A stretch of DNA of 64,000 bases from Pseudoxanthomonas winnipegensis. GTDB taxonomy: Bacteria; Pseudomonadota; Gammaproteobacteria; Xanthomonadales; Xanthomonadaceae. How positions within the stretch are numbered: the stretch's first letter is position 1; each line of letters starts with the position of its first letter. The translations under genes and the position numbers were made by a program. Location: NCBI RefSeq assembly GCF_004283755.1, contig NZ_SHMH01000001.1:1-64000 (forward strand), read 5' to 3'. The notes beneath the pieces are model-generated. The model worked only from the letters and a program-made list of their open reading frames with translations, had not been told where the DNA came from and did no database searches. Shown here one piece after another: positions 16,501 to 26,200 of the stretch.

Positions 16501-18760
16501 TAGTCGGCTCTTCTGGCGACAAGCCGCGAATATTGCCGAAGCTCGATGCGGTCTTCGGTGTGGGCGCACCATCGGTCGTGCCATTGACGTCACCGATGAA
16601 TACGCTTCGAGGACCACCGTACTCCTGACTCCAGATTCTGTCGCCTTCTACACTAGCCGAGAACTGAGCAACGCCGGAAGGCGTGGTTCCGGTGCTGGTC
16701 AGCGCTCCGGAAAAAGCACTGCCTGGCAAGTCACCGTCGTAGCTGGGATTGATATCGCTAATGATGGTCTGGAACGGCTTGGCGCAGAACGGGAAGCCAT
16801 TCGCGCCGTACGGATCGCGCCAGGTCTCGGTAGACAATCCCATAGCCCTTTCTTCGGCGGCACCGTTTGTGCTCGTATTGGCCACAAAACGCGGTGTAGG
16901 CGCCCCTGCGCCAGCGAAGTAGCGCATCGACTCGTAGAGCATTTCGGCAATCGGATTACCCCACATCCGACAATTGCCGTTACTGATCGGATTCGGCGAA
17001 CCGCCGCAATTGCCGTTCCCATTTCCCCAATTGAACGAGACGTCCGAATCCGTATTGTCGGTGACGCCGCTGCCATAGGCTCCGCCGATCATGCGCAACT
17101 TGCTGATCGTACGTGCAATGCCGTCGACATTGGTCAGGAACTGGCCTGTCTGCGAGTCTATTTCGCTGGAAAAACTGGTGACGTTGCGCCTTAGAACGCC
17201 GCCTTCAATATTATTGGGCTGCGAGCCGGTGATCAGACCGAAGTACATCCGATCACCTTCGCCATAGTCATGGAGGATGCCAGTGGGCTTGTAGCTGCCA
17301 TTGGGGTACTGCTTGCAAGTGGTGTCGCGAAGCGCCTCGTTTGCGGGGCAGACCTGCACACGAACATGATAATCTTGGCGCGTTGCGGGGTTGCGTGACG
17401 GCGTCAGGTTGTAGGTGCTCAGGTTGATGCTGCCCGACCATCCAGGAGAGGTTCCGTCTGAAGGCGGCACGATTGTCCACTCGCTCCATGCCGTGCTGCT
17501 TGAGGTCCTAGAACGATAGCGCAAGATGTAGACCTCGCTTCCGGTCGCATCTTCCATTCTGAATTTGACACCGTAACTGGCCCCTCTTCTCAGTGACATA
17601 ACGGAGGTGGCATATCGGCCCTGACACGCCGCATCCGTAGATCCACAGGCACCATGGCCACCGTACCACCCTGCCGAGCCTATCCTCGTATTACCATTGA
17701 AGATCTGGACGTCGACCGCGTCATCCCCGTCCACGGCGAACTGGTAATCTTCGGTGCCAGAGCCAGCAGAGGCCTGGAATGTTCCGGTCATGACCGCGAG
17801 AAAGTTGTCCTGCTGGGAGCTGTATAGATTGCAGTTGCTCGTGCAGTTGATAGTCGAGATGGAGCCATTCCCAAACTGATATGCCGCGTAGTTCGCTTCG
17901 AGCTGGTCGAAGCCGCTGGCATTAGCCGGATGGCCGGGGAAAGGATCGGCGGTGCCATTAGTGACGCAGTCCACGCGCTGATTGCTGGCGTTAAAGCACT
18001 TGTTGCCCGCCACTGGTGCCTCGATCGACAACCAGTTGAACACACGCGTCGGCGTATTCTGCAGCACACGCAGATAGGGGCCTACGTAATTGCTGTTCGC
18101 ATAATCCTGCAGCGTGGTGATCGCGAACAGGTGATATCTGCCGCTGGAAGGAGCACGCAGCGGCGCGTATTTGGCGATATCGTAGCCATCGCGTGCCTGA
18201 CTCTGATATTCCTTGCCCCAGCTATGTCCGTCCTGTGGAAAAAACGAACCCTCCAGCACGGTCTGGTTCGGGTCATCGACACGGCGATTGCCCCCATAAA
18301 GCACCTTGCGCAGCGCATCCAGCCGCGAGGTGGTCAGATAGTTGAGGAAATCACCGCTCCACGTGCTTCCATTGCAGGTCTTGTCGGCAGTCGCAGTTCT
18401 GGGAACAAACTTTGAGCCGTCCCAGTCGTAGCAAACGTATGAGTTGAAGTAGCCGTAGTAGTCGATCTTGTACTTGGATTCGCCTTCGTTAATTGTTCCG
18501 GCCTTAAGCACCCAACCGCGGTAACCGACATCGATGATGCCATCGCCATCCAGATCGGACGTGTCGTTGTAGGCCGAGAAGTAGATCTTGTGATCCTTGC
18601 CCATCACCAACATGTTCAGCGGGGGAATCGCGCTGCGAGTGAACAGCGGAGCTTGAGCGATCGACAAAAGCGAAGGCGCGAGCCAAGTAATGGCCGCTCG
18701 AGCCACCGCAGCGGCTACAAGCGCAAGGACAACCACGGAAAGAGCTCGCCGGATGTTCAT
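13577..18760 (-). CDS. pilY1: PilY1 type IV pilus tip adhesin
   Basis: PilY1 caps the pilus, primes its assembly with the minor pilins and mediates adhesion and surface sensing. About 1727 residues. It has a signal peptide (MNIRRALSVVVLALVAAAVARA), and the N-terminus carries the Xanthomonadaceae-type LNMLVMGKDHKIYFSAYND / LDGDGIIDVGYRGW motif. A PA14-like module follows at about 320-440 (YQFAVDGDDAVDVQIFNGN). The C-terminal PilY beta-propeller (about 1190-1600) has ITFVGANDGMLHAFG and the calcium-site-like DSNGDGLVDMAYGGDLQGN. I see no von Willebrand A MIDAS motif. ATG 18760 is preferred; the in-frame GTG at 18775 overlaps the pilX stop and is an alternative. The gene is visibly less GC-rich than the flanking genome. 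Confidence 0.95.
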   Translation of the reverse strand: MNIRRALSVVVLALVAAAVARAAITWLAPSLLSIAQAPLFTRSAIPPLNMLVMGKDHKIYFSAYNDTSDLDGDGIIDVGYRGWVLKAGTINEGESKYKIDYYGYFNSYVCYDWDGSKFVPRTATADKTCNGSTWSGDFLNYLTTSRLDALRKVLYGGNRRVDDPNQTVLEGSFFPQDGHSWGKEYQSQARDGYDIAKYAPLRAPSSGRYHLFAITTLQDYANSNYVGPYLRVLQNTPTRVFNWLSIEAPVAGNKCFNASNQRVDCVTNGTADPFPGHPANASGFDQLEANYAAYQFGNGSISTINCTSNCNLYSSQQDNFLAVMTGTFQASAGSGTEDYQFAVDGDDAVDVQIFNGNTRIGSAGWYGGHGACGSTDAACQGRYATSVMSLRRGASYGVKFRMEDATGSEVYILRYRSRTSSSTAWSEWTIVPPSDGTSPGWSGSINLSTYNLTPSRNPATRQDYHVRVQVCPANEALRDTTCKQYPNGSYKPTGILHDYGEGDRMYFGLITGSQPNNIEGGVLRRNVTSFSSEIDSQTGQFLTNVDGIARTISKLRMIGGAYGSGVTDNTDSDVSFNWGNGNGNCGGSPNPISNGNCRMWGNPIAEMLYESMRYFAGAGAPTPRFVANTSTNGAAEERAMGLSTETWRDPYGANGFPFCAKPFQTIISDINPSYDGDLPGSAFSGALTSTGTTPSGVAQFSASVEGDRIWSQEYGGPRSVFIGDVNGTTDGAPTPKTASSFGNIRGLSPEEPTKNGTYYAGSVARFAHLNDLNGATGAQKLSTYSIALASPLPKFQFGNITILPFGKTVSGTFGGNERKPTNTIVALYIDQLVNMTSVEDRNTNGGRPYASFRISYEDVEQGNDFDMDAIVRYVVAENANGTVTISLTSEYAAGSANQNLGYVISGTTKDGVYLEVRDADSAVANSVYSLNTPTGVDAGGCAASGALNTAPCSNGLGLSATRTFTPSTTSPAIRLQDPLWYAAKYGGFDDSNNDGVPQNSEWDANGDGVPDNYFLVTNPLNLRKQLGNAFDKIESSSGSSGSVAVAGAQVTAGSFAVFPSYSSANNGTDWTGDVAAYRIESNGLRGTLLWSAAAQLPTTTAGAAARKILTSTGPVGPATVRATTIRDFTAANLGSSRAQVLARLGYPNESDFNNDFGANMSADSLVSFLRGDRTLQGGIKNSTPYRARSSVMGDVINSNPVIATKLANYGWSASSGLGTLATSYTAYVNSKSSRREITFVGANDGMLHAFGDNGAEISAYIPNALLERDRATGLGYLARPDYTHRYYMDGKLTLADMPISNTWQTVLAAGIGAGQKGAFGLNVTRLTAATPTPLGPSDVLWEVNDRTDGGDRDIGNVLGQPVVVPLQNKQWVALFGNGYNSINGDPVLYVVDMATGEVLNRIKPTGWKNLLTDWLAQFSGNVASPMNGLGNIVVADSNGDGLVDMAYGGDLQGNVWKFDLSGATQGSWSVGATPLFTAKDPDGNRQPITGGLELSVGPNGGYMVYFGTGRYFANGDSSTKDLQTVYGIWDKLDGTTVTGRNSLAQQTILSDDATTPPTRSVSTNGVNYLNQRGWYMDLALKDNGGNYIKRGERMIGNPRIQSGRIYFPTYIPGVGADCVPGGVNWLYGLNPLSGAASLGQIVVPPSTTAVGDGNTGGVSSGSGAPSQGVGITQPTPGLPAYCDPADSTCNPVAPANACSEVVQDPINPSQSLSIQRTCGRQSWRQLR

Positions 18761-18771
18761 AGTTTGTCGGC

Positions 18772-19251
18772 TCACGGCTTGATAAAGATGGTGTCGATGG
18801 CGGCAGCCGCAGTGGAATCGGCAGCGGATGCTTGGTCACGGCTGAAAGCCGTGGTGCGGTACATGTTGCACAACTCGCGATCCGCGCCGGCCTTCGCGCT
18901 GCATTGCGCCGTGCATATGCTGATGTTGGTAGTACGGATATCGCTACCGACAGTGCTGGCGATATTGTTGGCCCAAGCGGCCGGATCGAAGGCCGAGGCG
19001 CAGTTTTCGTAGTCGTAAGCGATGCCGCTGACGATCGCAGCCTCGCGGCCACTGATCTGAGCCTCAGCATTCTGAAAGGCCAGATTGGTGGCCATGAAGT
19101 TGCTGGTCATGCGCTCCTGCATCGTCGACACCTGCATACCAACGATCCCGAGAATGGCCAGCAGGATCAGCATGATCATCGCCACATAGAGCACCGCGCC
19201 TGACTGTCGACCAGGCGGGGAGGACGTTGCACGAGCAGGCGGACGCTTCAT
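18772..19251 (-). CDS. pilX: PilX-like minor pilin assembly protein
   Basis: This 159-residue prepilin-like protein has a basic leader (MKRPPARATSSPPGRQSG) then AVLYVAMIMLILLAILGIVGMQVSTMQERMTSNF, the PilX N-terminal signature. Downstream, NLAFQNAEAQISGREAAI is typical of PilX family helices. Cysteines in the C-terminal half may form disulphides. I prefer ATG 19251; an in-frame TTG at 19260 overlaps the pilW stop. It overlaps or abuts pilY1 and belongs to the priming complex with FimT/FimU, PilV, PilW and PilE. Confidence 0.9.
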   Translation of the reverse strand: MKRPPARATSSPPGRQSGAVLYVAMIMLILLAILGIVGMQVSTMQERMTSNFMATNLAFQNAEAQISGREAAIVSGIAYDYENCASAFDPAAWANNIASTVGSDIRTTNISICTAQCSAKAGADRELCNMYRTTAFSRDQASAADSTAAAAIDTIFIKP

Positions 19252-19256
19252 GATCT

Positions 19257-20564
19257 TCAATTCCCGAACAAGCGGTTGCGCAGCGCAATGCTTGTCTCGT
19301 ACGTGTAGCGATAGTTCCCGTCAGTAGGGGCTGTGATACCGACATCGAGAACCCTCAGGCTGGGGTTCTGTTCCGCTGTGGCTCGATCACCAGTCCCGCG
19401 AATCAATAGCCCGAGTTGCACACTCCCCACGCGCCGCCAGCGTAAGGCGCTGGCCGCACCAGCGCTGCTATTCGGTAACGGATCGCCGATAGTCGCTGCA
19501 GTTGCGGTCTTGTTGATGAACCCGGTCGCCGTTGTTGCGGTGGCCGAAGCAGAGTCCTCCCCGTAGAGTAGTTGCATACTCTCCACGCCCTCAACCATTT
19601 CTTCGGAAATCTGCCCGGGCACTCCGCTTGCCGATTGCGTCCAGCGCACCCTGTAGAGCGCGGGCACCTGAGGATTGCTTGGATTGAGTGCCACGTAGTA
19701 CGCCATGGTCTCCGCCCTGTACAACCATGTCTGATTCGGGGCGTAGGAATAGGTTTCCGCGACGTTGGCATTAGCGCTCGATACCGTGTAGCCAAGCGCA
19801 CTCTTGTTTAAGCCGCTGATGGCCACGGACATACCGGTATTACTAACCGCCGACCCCTGGAAAACAGAGGTTGCGCCACAGTTGCCGATGGCATACAGAC
19901 CGGTGTTGCCGGTGCCTGTAGCCACCTTGCTGCTCGTCGTGGCAGCTTCGGTCGGATATCCAATGGTCGATGCGCCAGTGGTTGAAACCACCATGGAACT
20001 GAGTGTCGCCTGTATCGGCGACATGTAACGCAGCACGATGATGTCGCTACCAGCGATGGGCTTGGGATCCAAATTAGTGATCAACTCCGCGGGCAGCGCG
20101 GGACTCCAATCCCCCGCACTCCCAACGGCGGGCGTTGTCGCGATCGTGCGCGTATCGCCAGGCGCCGTCCCGTTAGCTTCGTAACCTTGAATGGAAACGT
20201 CGAACCGCAAAGGGGTCGGCAACGACGACAGGTCGCCTGCCTCGCGCTGAGCCGCATTTGCGAACAGGAGCCGGATATTGCCGCCGGTGATCTTGCCGGT
20301 GGAATCCGTGGAGAGCAGGGACTGATCATTGACACAACCGGCGTGTCCCGCCATGCGTATATCGCGTTGGAGGAAGTCCATCGAGAAGCGCGCATTTTCC
20401 TGACTGCGGGCGATGCCCTGAGACAACTGATAAGCCGCGCGTGAGGCGCTGAAGATCTGGATGACACCTGCAATAAGGATCAGACCGATCGTCACCGCAA
20501 TCATCAGTTCGATCAGGGACAAACCCCGCTGACCACTGCCACCTGGAGCATGGGTAGATTTCAT
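19257..20564 (-). CDS. pilW: PilW minor pilin
   Basis: This 435-residue protein has a prepilin leader MKSTHAPGGSGQRG followed by LSLIELMIAVTIGLILIAGVIQIFSASRAAYQLSQ. It then shows IARSQENARFSMDFLQRDIRMAGHAGC, a hallmark of PilW. The long C-terminal globular region is larger than in Pseudomonas PilW, which is common in Xanthomonadaceae. Its ATG overlaps the pilV stop (ATGA) and it is followed directly by pilX. It acts in the minor-pilin priming complex at the pilus base and tip. Confidence 0.93.
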   Translation of the reverse strand: MKSTHAPGGSGQRGLSLIELMIAVTIGLILIAGVIQIFSASRAAYQLSQGIARSQENARFSMDFLQRDIRMAGHAGCVNDQSLLSTDSTGKITGGNIRLLFANAAQREAGDLSSLPTPLRFDVSIQGYEANGTAPGDTRTIATTPAVGSAGDWSPALPAELITNLDPKPIAGSDIIVLRYMSPIQATLSSMVVSTTGASTIGYPTEAATTSSKVATGTGNTGLYAIGNCGATSVFQGSAVSNTGMSVAISGLNKSALGYTVSSANANVAETYSYAPNQTWLYRAETMAYYVALNPSNPQVPALYRVRWTQSASGVPGQISEEMVEGVESMQLLYGEDSASATATTATGFINKTATAATIGDPLPNSSAGAASALRWRRVGSVQLGLLIRGTGDRATAEQNPSLRVLDVGITAPTDGNYRYTYETSIALRNRLFGN

Positions 20565-21052
20565 ATGCGGCTCGTAACCTGAAACGTCGTCTTCTGATTG
20601 TCTGGGTCAGCCTCCCAGAAGCTATCGCTCCAATCGATCGTGACTGTCACCGTCCCATTGGGCTGCAGCTCGACTTGGGCTGTGCCATCGGGAAATGCCC
20701 TTCGCAATTCGCATTTCCAGCGCGCGATGTTCTCTGCGGGCGTAGCCGAACCACCTATCCATGAGCAGGCATTGCCTGTCCCATCGACACCTGAAAAACT
20801 CGATGCCGTGACGCCGTTGTAATACGACGCCTGAGAGCGCTGGGTCCGCATCATGTCGATCAGCTGATAGGCCAGCATCGTGGCGACAGTCCGATCCTGG
20901 GCGCTCTTGGTGTAGCGAACATTCATCGTCTGCAACATGGCGAAGCCCAACAGGCCCACACCCAGCACCAACACGGCGATCATCACTTCGATCAGCGTGA
21001 AGCCCTGCTGCCCGGAGCGCGCCGCGCCGCAGGGCGAATGCCGCCTGCTCAT
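20561..21052 (-). CDS. pilV: PilV minor pilin
   Basis: This 163-residue prepilin starts at ATG 21052 (MSRRHSPCGAARSGQQG), giving the class III cleavage site GQQG then FTLIEVMIAVLVLGVGLLGFAMLQTMNVRYTKSAQDRTVATMLA, characteristic of PilV. The open frame extends 27 codons upstream into fimT but without pilin character. It overlaps the fimT stop by 4 bases and the pilW start by 4 bases. Two cysteines (NACSW, WKCELR) likely form a disulphide in the globular domain. Confidence 0.92.
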   Translation of the reverse strand: MSRRHSPCGAARSGQQGFTLIEVMIAVLVLGVGLLGFAMLQTMNVRYTKSAQDRTVATMLAYQLIDMMRTQRSQASYYNGVTASSFSGVDGTGNACSWIGGSATPAENIARWKCELRRAFPDGTAQVELQPNGTVTVTIDWSDSFWEADPDNQKTTFQVTSRI

Positions 21053-21564
21053 GGACAAGCCCCTTTCTGCGTACGCACCTGGCCTGTGCCGGTCATCGTG
21101 ATGGTGCTCCTCAACGTCTTCCCGCTCGGACAAGGATTAGAGGCGATCGTCATGTCTCCGGCGGCGGTGACGGGAACGCCGCGCGCGTCAAAGCGCAAGG
21201 GATTGATCCCGACTGTTACGGAGATCGCGGGGGACCCCGCGTAGTAATTGATCACCGTCTCACTGACGTCCAGCAAGCCGTTGCGATTGAGGTCGCCCCA
21301 GACAAGCCAGCCGGCGCCCCAATCGTTGCCACAGGCAGTCCCGTTTGCACTCGGGCAGACACCTGCAGCCAAAGTGTTCTTGATCGCTTCGCTGCGCGCC
21401 ATCGCAATCGCCGCGGTGAACTGGCTAGTCGTCGTTGAAACTCGGCTGGAGCGGATGCTGTTCTGGAAGCTCGGAAACGCGATCGCCGCCAGGATCGCCA
21501 TCACGGCGACCGTCACCATCAGCTCCAGCAGCGTGAAGCCCCTCGTTTGCGAGCGTCGGCCCAT
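21049..21564 (-). CDS. fimT: FimT/FimU-type (GspH) minor pilin
   Basis: This 171-residue prepilin has leader MGRRSQTRG, then FTLLELMVTVAVMAILAAIAFPSFQNSIRSSRV. The following FTAAIAMARSEAIKNTLAAGVCPS and WGAGWLVWGDLNRNGLLD are typical of the GspH/FimT family. ATG 21564 is preferred because GGGA lies 6 bases upstream; ATG 21576 is an alternative start adding four residues. It is the first gene of the pilus operon. A paralogue lies at 12295-12846 on the other strand. Confidence 0.9.
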   Translation of the reverse strand: MGRRSQTRGFTLLELMVTVAVMAILAAIAFPSFQNSIRSSRVSTTTSQFTAAIAMARSEAIKNTLAAGVCPSANGTACGNDWGAGWLVWGDLNRNGLLDVSETVINYYAGSPAISVTVGINPLRFDARGVPVTAAGDMTIASNPCPSGKTLRSTITMTGTGQVRTQKGACP

Positions 21565-21721
21565 TCCCGGTCCCATCCCCTTTTCGGCAGATGAAGGTTA
21601 CGGAAGCCGCCGCCGCCCGCCCAGCGTGGCACGATGGGCGGTCGGTTCAGGGAGACGAACGATGCGGATCGTGTCCTTGGGCGCGTTCGCGCACGGCCCA
21701 AGGTCGACAGGTGCGCAATCC

Positions 21722-23104
21722 TCAGGTCACGACCCGATAGCAGGGCTTGTAGTCGCCGGCGATCTTCATGCGGCGCTGGGCGACGAAGGCCTGCAGCAGG
21801 TCATCCAGCGCGGCCATGATCTGCGGGTCGCCGTGGATCTCGAAGGGCCCGAACTCCTCGATCCGCCGCATGCCGTCCTCCTTGACGTTGCCGGCGACGA
21901 TGCCCGAGAAGGCGCGGCGCAGGTCGGCGGCGATGGCGTGCGGTGCGCGCCCATGGTGCAGGTCCAGCTGGGCCATGGCCTCATGGGTGGGCGCGAACGG
22001 CTGCTGGAAGGCCAGCGGGATATCGATCGACCAGTTGAAGTAATACGCATCGCGCGCCTCCTTGCGGTGCTCGCGCACCTTGGCGATGCCGGCCTTCATC
22101 GCCTGCGCCACGGCGACCGGGTCGCCGATGATGATCTGGTAGCGCGAAGCGGCGGCCTCGCCCAGCGTCAGCCGGATGAAGGTGTCGATCTGCTCGAAGT
22201 AAGGCGCGGCCACCACCGGACCGGTCAGCACCAGCGGGAACGGCAGGTGCGCATTCTCTTCGCGCAGCAGGATGCCCAGCAGATACAGGATCTCCTCGGC
22301 GGTGCCGACGCCGCCGGGGAAGACGATGATGCCGTGGCCGATGCGGACGAAGGCCTCGAGGCGCTTCTCGATGTCCGGCATGATCACCAGGTGGTTGACG
22401 ATCGGGTTGGGCGACTCGGCGGCGATGATCCCCGGCTCGGTCACGCCGATGTAGCGCACCTGCTTCTGGCGCTGCTTGGCGTGGGCGATGGTGGCTCCCT
22501 TCATCGGGCCCTTCATCGCGCCAGGGCCGCAGCCGGTGCAGATGTCCATGCCGCGCAGGCCCAGCTCGTAGCCCACTTCCTTAGTGTAGAGGTATTCCTC
22601 GCGCGAGATCGAGTGGCCGCCCCAGCACACCACCAGGTTGGGCTCCTGCGGCTTGATGATGCGCGCGTTGCGCAGCTGGCCGAACACCGCATCGGTGATG
22701 CCGGCCGAGGTCTCCAGGGCGCTCGCGTATTCCTCGCCCAGTTCGATGGCCATGTAAGCCAGGTCGCGCACCACGGCGAACAGCAGCTCGGCCACGCCGC
22801 GGATGATCTCGCCATCGACGAAGGCCATCGCCGGCGCGTTGAGCAGCTCGATACGGACACCGCGGTCGCGCTGCAGCACCTGGATGTCGAAGTCGGGGTA
22901 GAGATCGCGCGCGGCGCGCGGGTCGTCGGAGGCGCTGCCGCTGGTCAGTACCGCCAGCGCGCAGCGGCGCAGCAGCTCGTGCATGCCGCCGGCCGAGGCG
23001 TCACGCAGGCGCGCCACTTCGGTGCGCGACAGGATATCCAGCCCGCCGCGCGGGTAGATGCGGGTGCTCACGACCGGCAGCGCCCGGGTTTCCACTTCAC
23101 TCAT
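21722..23104 (-). CDS. ppnN: Nucleotide 5'-monophosphate nucleosidase PpnN (LOG family)
   Basis: PpnN (E. coli YgdH) cleaves purine and pyrimidine 5'-monophosphates to ribose 5-phosphate and the base, and is activated by (p)ppGpp. The 460-residue protein matches the E. coli length when started at ATG 23104 (MSEVETRALPVV). The Rossmann-like LOG domain shows CTGCGPGAMKGPMKGA (about 255-270) and the catalytic PGGVGTAEE (about 318-326), with family-specific N- and C-terminal flanks. The frame stays open 27 codons upstream without homology. A minus-strand terminator separates it from the TonB receptor gene upstream. Confidence 0.93.
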   Translation of the reverse strand: MSEVETRALPVVSTRIYPRGGLDILSRTEVARLRDASAGGMHELLRRCALAVLTSGSASDDPRAARDLYPDFDIQVLQRDRGVRIELLNAPAMAFVDGEIIRGVAELLFAVVRDLAYMAIELGEEYASALETSAGITDAVFGQLRNARIIKPQEPNLVVCWGGHSISREEYLYTKEVGYELGLRGMDICTGCGPGAMKGPMKGATIAHAKQRQKQVRYIGVTEPGIIAAESPNPIVNHLVIMPDIEKRLEAFVRIGHGIIVFPGGVGTAEEILYLLGILLREENAHLPFPLVLTGPVVAAPYFEQIDTFIRLTLGEAAASRYQIIIGDPVAVAQAMKAGIAKVREHRKEARDAYYFNWSIDIPLAFQQPFAPTHEAMAQLDLHHGRAPHAIAADLRRAFSGIVAGNVKEDGMRRIEEFGPFEIHGDPQIMAALDDLLQAFVAQRRMKIAGDYKPCYRVVT

Positions 23105-23186
23105 TGCATGTTCCTGCTTGTTCGTCTGTCTTGTCCAGGGACTGTAGCGCAGCCGGCCGATGGCGCATATGTCATGGCCGCGCACA

Positions 23187-23212
23187 GGAAAACGGCCGGG
23201 TTGCCCCGGCCG
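23187..23212 (-). terminator. Terminator after the TonB-dependent receptor gene
   Basis: An 8-base perfect GC stem (23193-23200 with 23205-23212, loop TTGC) is followed on the minus strand by TTTTCC. It lies 34 bases after the stop of the receptor gene, ending that transcript before ppnN. Confidence 0.75.
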
Positions 23213-23245
23213 CTTTCCGTTACGTATCGCTTCGAATTCGATGGA

Positions 23246-26200
23246 TCAGAACTCGTAGCGCAGGCCCACCTGCAGCGACCACTGGGACACACCGACATTG
23301 AAGCCGTCGGCGTCGGAGTTGGCAACGGTCGGCGAGCTGGCACCGGTGAAGTTGTACACGTACTTACCGTCCCGACTGATACCCACCAGCGAGGCGACCG
23401 AGGCATCGGCGTAGAAGCCGTAATCGTAGATGTTGCCCCACTTCTTGTTCAGCAGATTGCCCACGTTCTGGATGTCCACCCAGACCTCGGCCTTGTTGCC
23501 CTTGAAGAAGCCCGGGATCTGCTGGCTCAGACGCAGATCAAAGGTATTGATGAAGCCGGTGCGGAACGCATTGGCCGGGGCGTAGCTGCCCTTGTATGCC
23601 GCCAGTTCCGGCTTCGTGGCGAGCCAGTCGTAGAACCGCTTCTCCATCGCCGAATCCACCGCAACCGTACCGTTGGCGTTGAACTTGCCGAAGTACACGT
23701 CACCGGTGCCCTTAGGCACGTAGAACAGGTCGTTATAGGTCCGGCTGTCGCCGTTGGCGTCACCGACGAAGACGTAGCTGTACGGACGTCCGCTGCGGCC
23801 TTCGTAGACCAGACCCACGCTGGTGTCGTAGTCACCGAAGAACTTGTGCTTCCAGTTCAGCGATCCGGAAATGCGATCCTTGATCTCGTAACGCGAGGTC
23901 TGCGAGATGTCCTCGCCGGAATTGAAGCTGTACTGGTAGGTGTAGCCGGAGCTGGCGGTCGAGCTGGTCAGCGGACCGACCTCGGTCGCATGGGTGTAGG
24001 TGTAGCCCAAGGTCCAGGACCAGTCGCTGCCCGGGCTCCACGGCTTGGTCAGCGAAGCGGTGAACTGCTGGCTCTTGCCCTTGCTGGTGTTGTCGATCAG
24101 GTACACATCGCCGAAGCGGGTGTCGCGGCCGTACTGGTTGTCGGACGTCGCATAGGCGGCGCCGCGCTTGGTCGGGTTCCAGTACAGCGAGCGGCCATCG
24201 GGGCCGGTGAAGCCCGGACCCAGGTTGAGGCGGCGGTAGTAGAGCGCATTCTTGACGTCGGTCATGATCAGCTCGGCCGACGCGACCACGCCGTACCACG
24301 GCAGCTCGTGGTCGAACGCCAGGTTGGCCTTCCAGATCGACGGCAGCTCGAAGTCCTTCTGCGTGAAGTTGACGCTCATCTGGCAGCCGGTCCGCGAGCT
24401 CGGATACGGATTACAGCTACCCGAGCCAGGCTGGTTGTTGCCATCGGGCGAGAAGCGCAGCGTCGGATCGTAGGCGGTCGCCTGCAGCTGAGCGTAGTTG
24501 TAGCCGTTGTTGGCGTAGCTGTTGCCGATCCACACCTGGGGCGCGTCGCCCTGGAACAGGCCCACGCCACCGCGCACCTGCATCGGGCGCTCGGAATTGA
24601 AGGTGTAGTTGAAACCGAAGCGCGGCTGCACCAGGAAGTCACCGCTGAACACCTGGCTGTTGTCATAGCCGAACACCTGATCGGCCAGCGCGTTGTAACG
24701 CGGCTCCGGGCTGACATCCGGCCGATCGCCGCGCACGCCCAGCGTCAGGGTCAGGTTGGGGCTGACGTACCAGGTGTCCTGGATGAACAGGCCCAGGTTG
24801 CTGTTCTTGTAGTCGGCGGCGAACGAGCCCGGCGAATACTCGGTGCGATGGTTGTAGGTGGCCCAGCGGCCGTTCTGGAAATTGGTCAGCGCATGGTTGC
24901 CGTTGGCATCCGCGGCGCCGGCCCAGAAGGTGTACACGCCCCAGGCCTGCGCGCTGTACAGGTTGTAGATGTCGTTGGTGGCGTAGTCCGCGCCGAACTT
25001 CAGGTCGTGGTCGCCCAGCGTCCAGGTGCCCGAGCCGGTGTAGTTCCAGGTCTTGGTGCGCAGGTAGTTGCCCTGCGAGTTGACCTCGGTGCCGAAATAC
25101 AGCGAGTCGCCGCTGACCCGGGTGCCGTTGGTGGTGGAGGTGGCGTCGCCGAAGAAGATCTGGATGCTCGGCAGGTTGCTCGGCACCACGCGCTCGGCGG
25201 TGTAGTCGCGGTAGGAGGCCTTGAACTCGGTGGAGAAGTTGTCGCTCCAGTCGCTGAACAACTGGCCGGTGTAGCTCTCCACGGTCTTGTTGTGCTGGTA
25301 CCAGTAGGTGCTCAGCGACACGCCGGTGCTGCTGATGCCGTTGATGCGCAGCTTGCTCTGGTCCAGCTTGCTGTAGCGGAAGCTGGCGCGATGCGCGTCG
25401 CTGATGTTCCAGTCCAGCTTCAGTGCGTACTCTTCCAGATCGGTGTTGCCGTTGCTGGCCAGCTGGCCCGCGTCGAACCCGTAGACGTTCTGCGCGATGC
25501 TCTGCGCCAGCGCCACGTCGGCGTTGGTGATGACGTGGCCGGCCTTGCCCAGCGCGCTGCCGGACAGGTCGCCGCCGGGCGCGTCCTGCTGGAACTTCTC
25601 GTAGTTGGCGAAGAAGAACAGCTTGTCCTTGACGATCGGGCCGCCGAAGGTCGCGCCGTAGGTCTTTTCCTTGGTGAAGCCGTTGAACTTGGTGCCGTCC
25701 GGGTTGTCGCCGAACCAGTCGCCATCGCGCATGTAGCCGTAGACCGAACCATGGAACTCGTTGGTACCGGACTTGGTCACCGCATTGACGGTCGCACCGG
25801 CGGCCGCGGCGATGCTGACGTCGTAGTTGGACAGGTTGACGTCGATGGCCTCGATGGCCTCCATCGACACCGGCTGGCGCCGGGTGGTCATGTTGTTGCC
25901 TTCCAGGCCGAAGGTGTCGCTGGCCGAGACGCCGTCGATGTTGATCGAGTTGTAGCGCGGATTCTGGCCGCCGGCCGAGATCGTGCCCGAGGCACGGTCG
26001 ACGAAGGCCACGCGCGGATCCAGGCGCATGTAGTCCTGGATGTTGCCGTTGATCGAGGGCAGCGCCTGGATGGTCTGCTGGTTGACGCTGGTGCCCGAGC
26101 CCATCTTGGTGGCGCTGAACACGTCCGAGCCGCCGCTGTAGCCGATGGCCTGCACCGAACCCAGGTTGGTCACGTCGCCGGTCAGGGCCGCGTCGACGGT

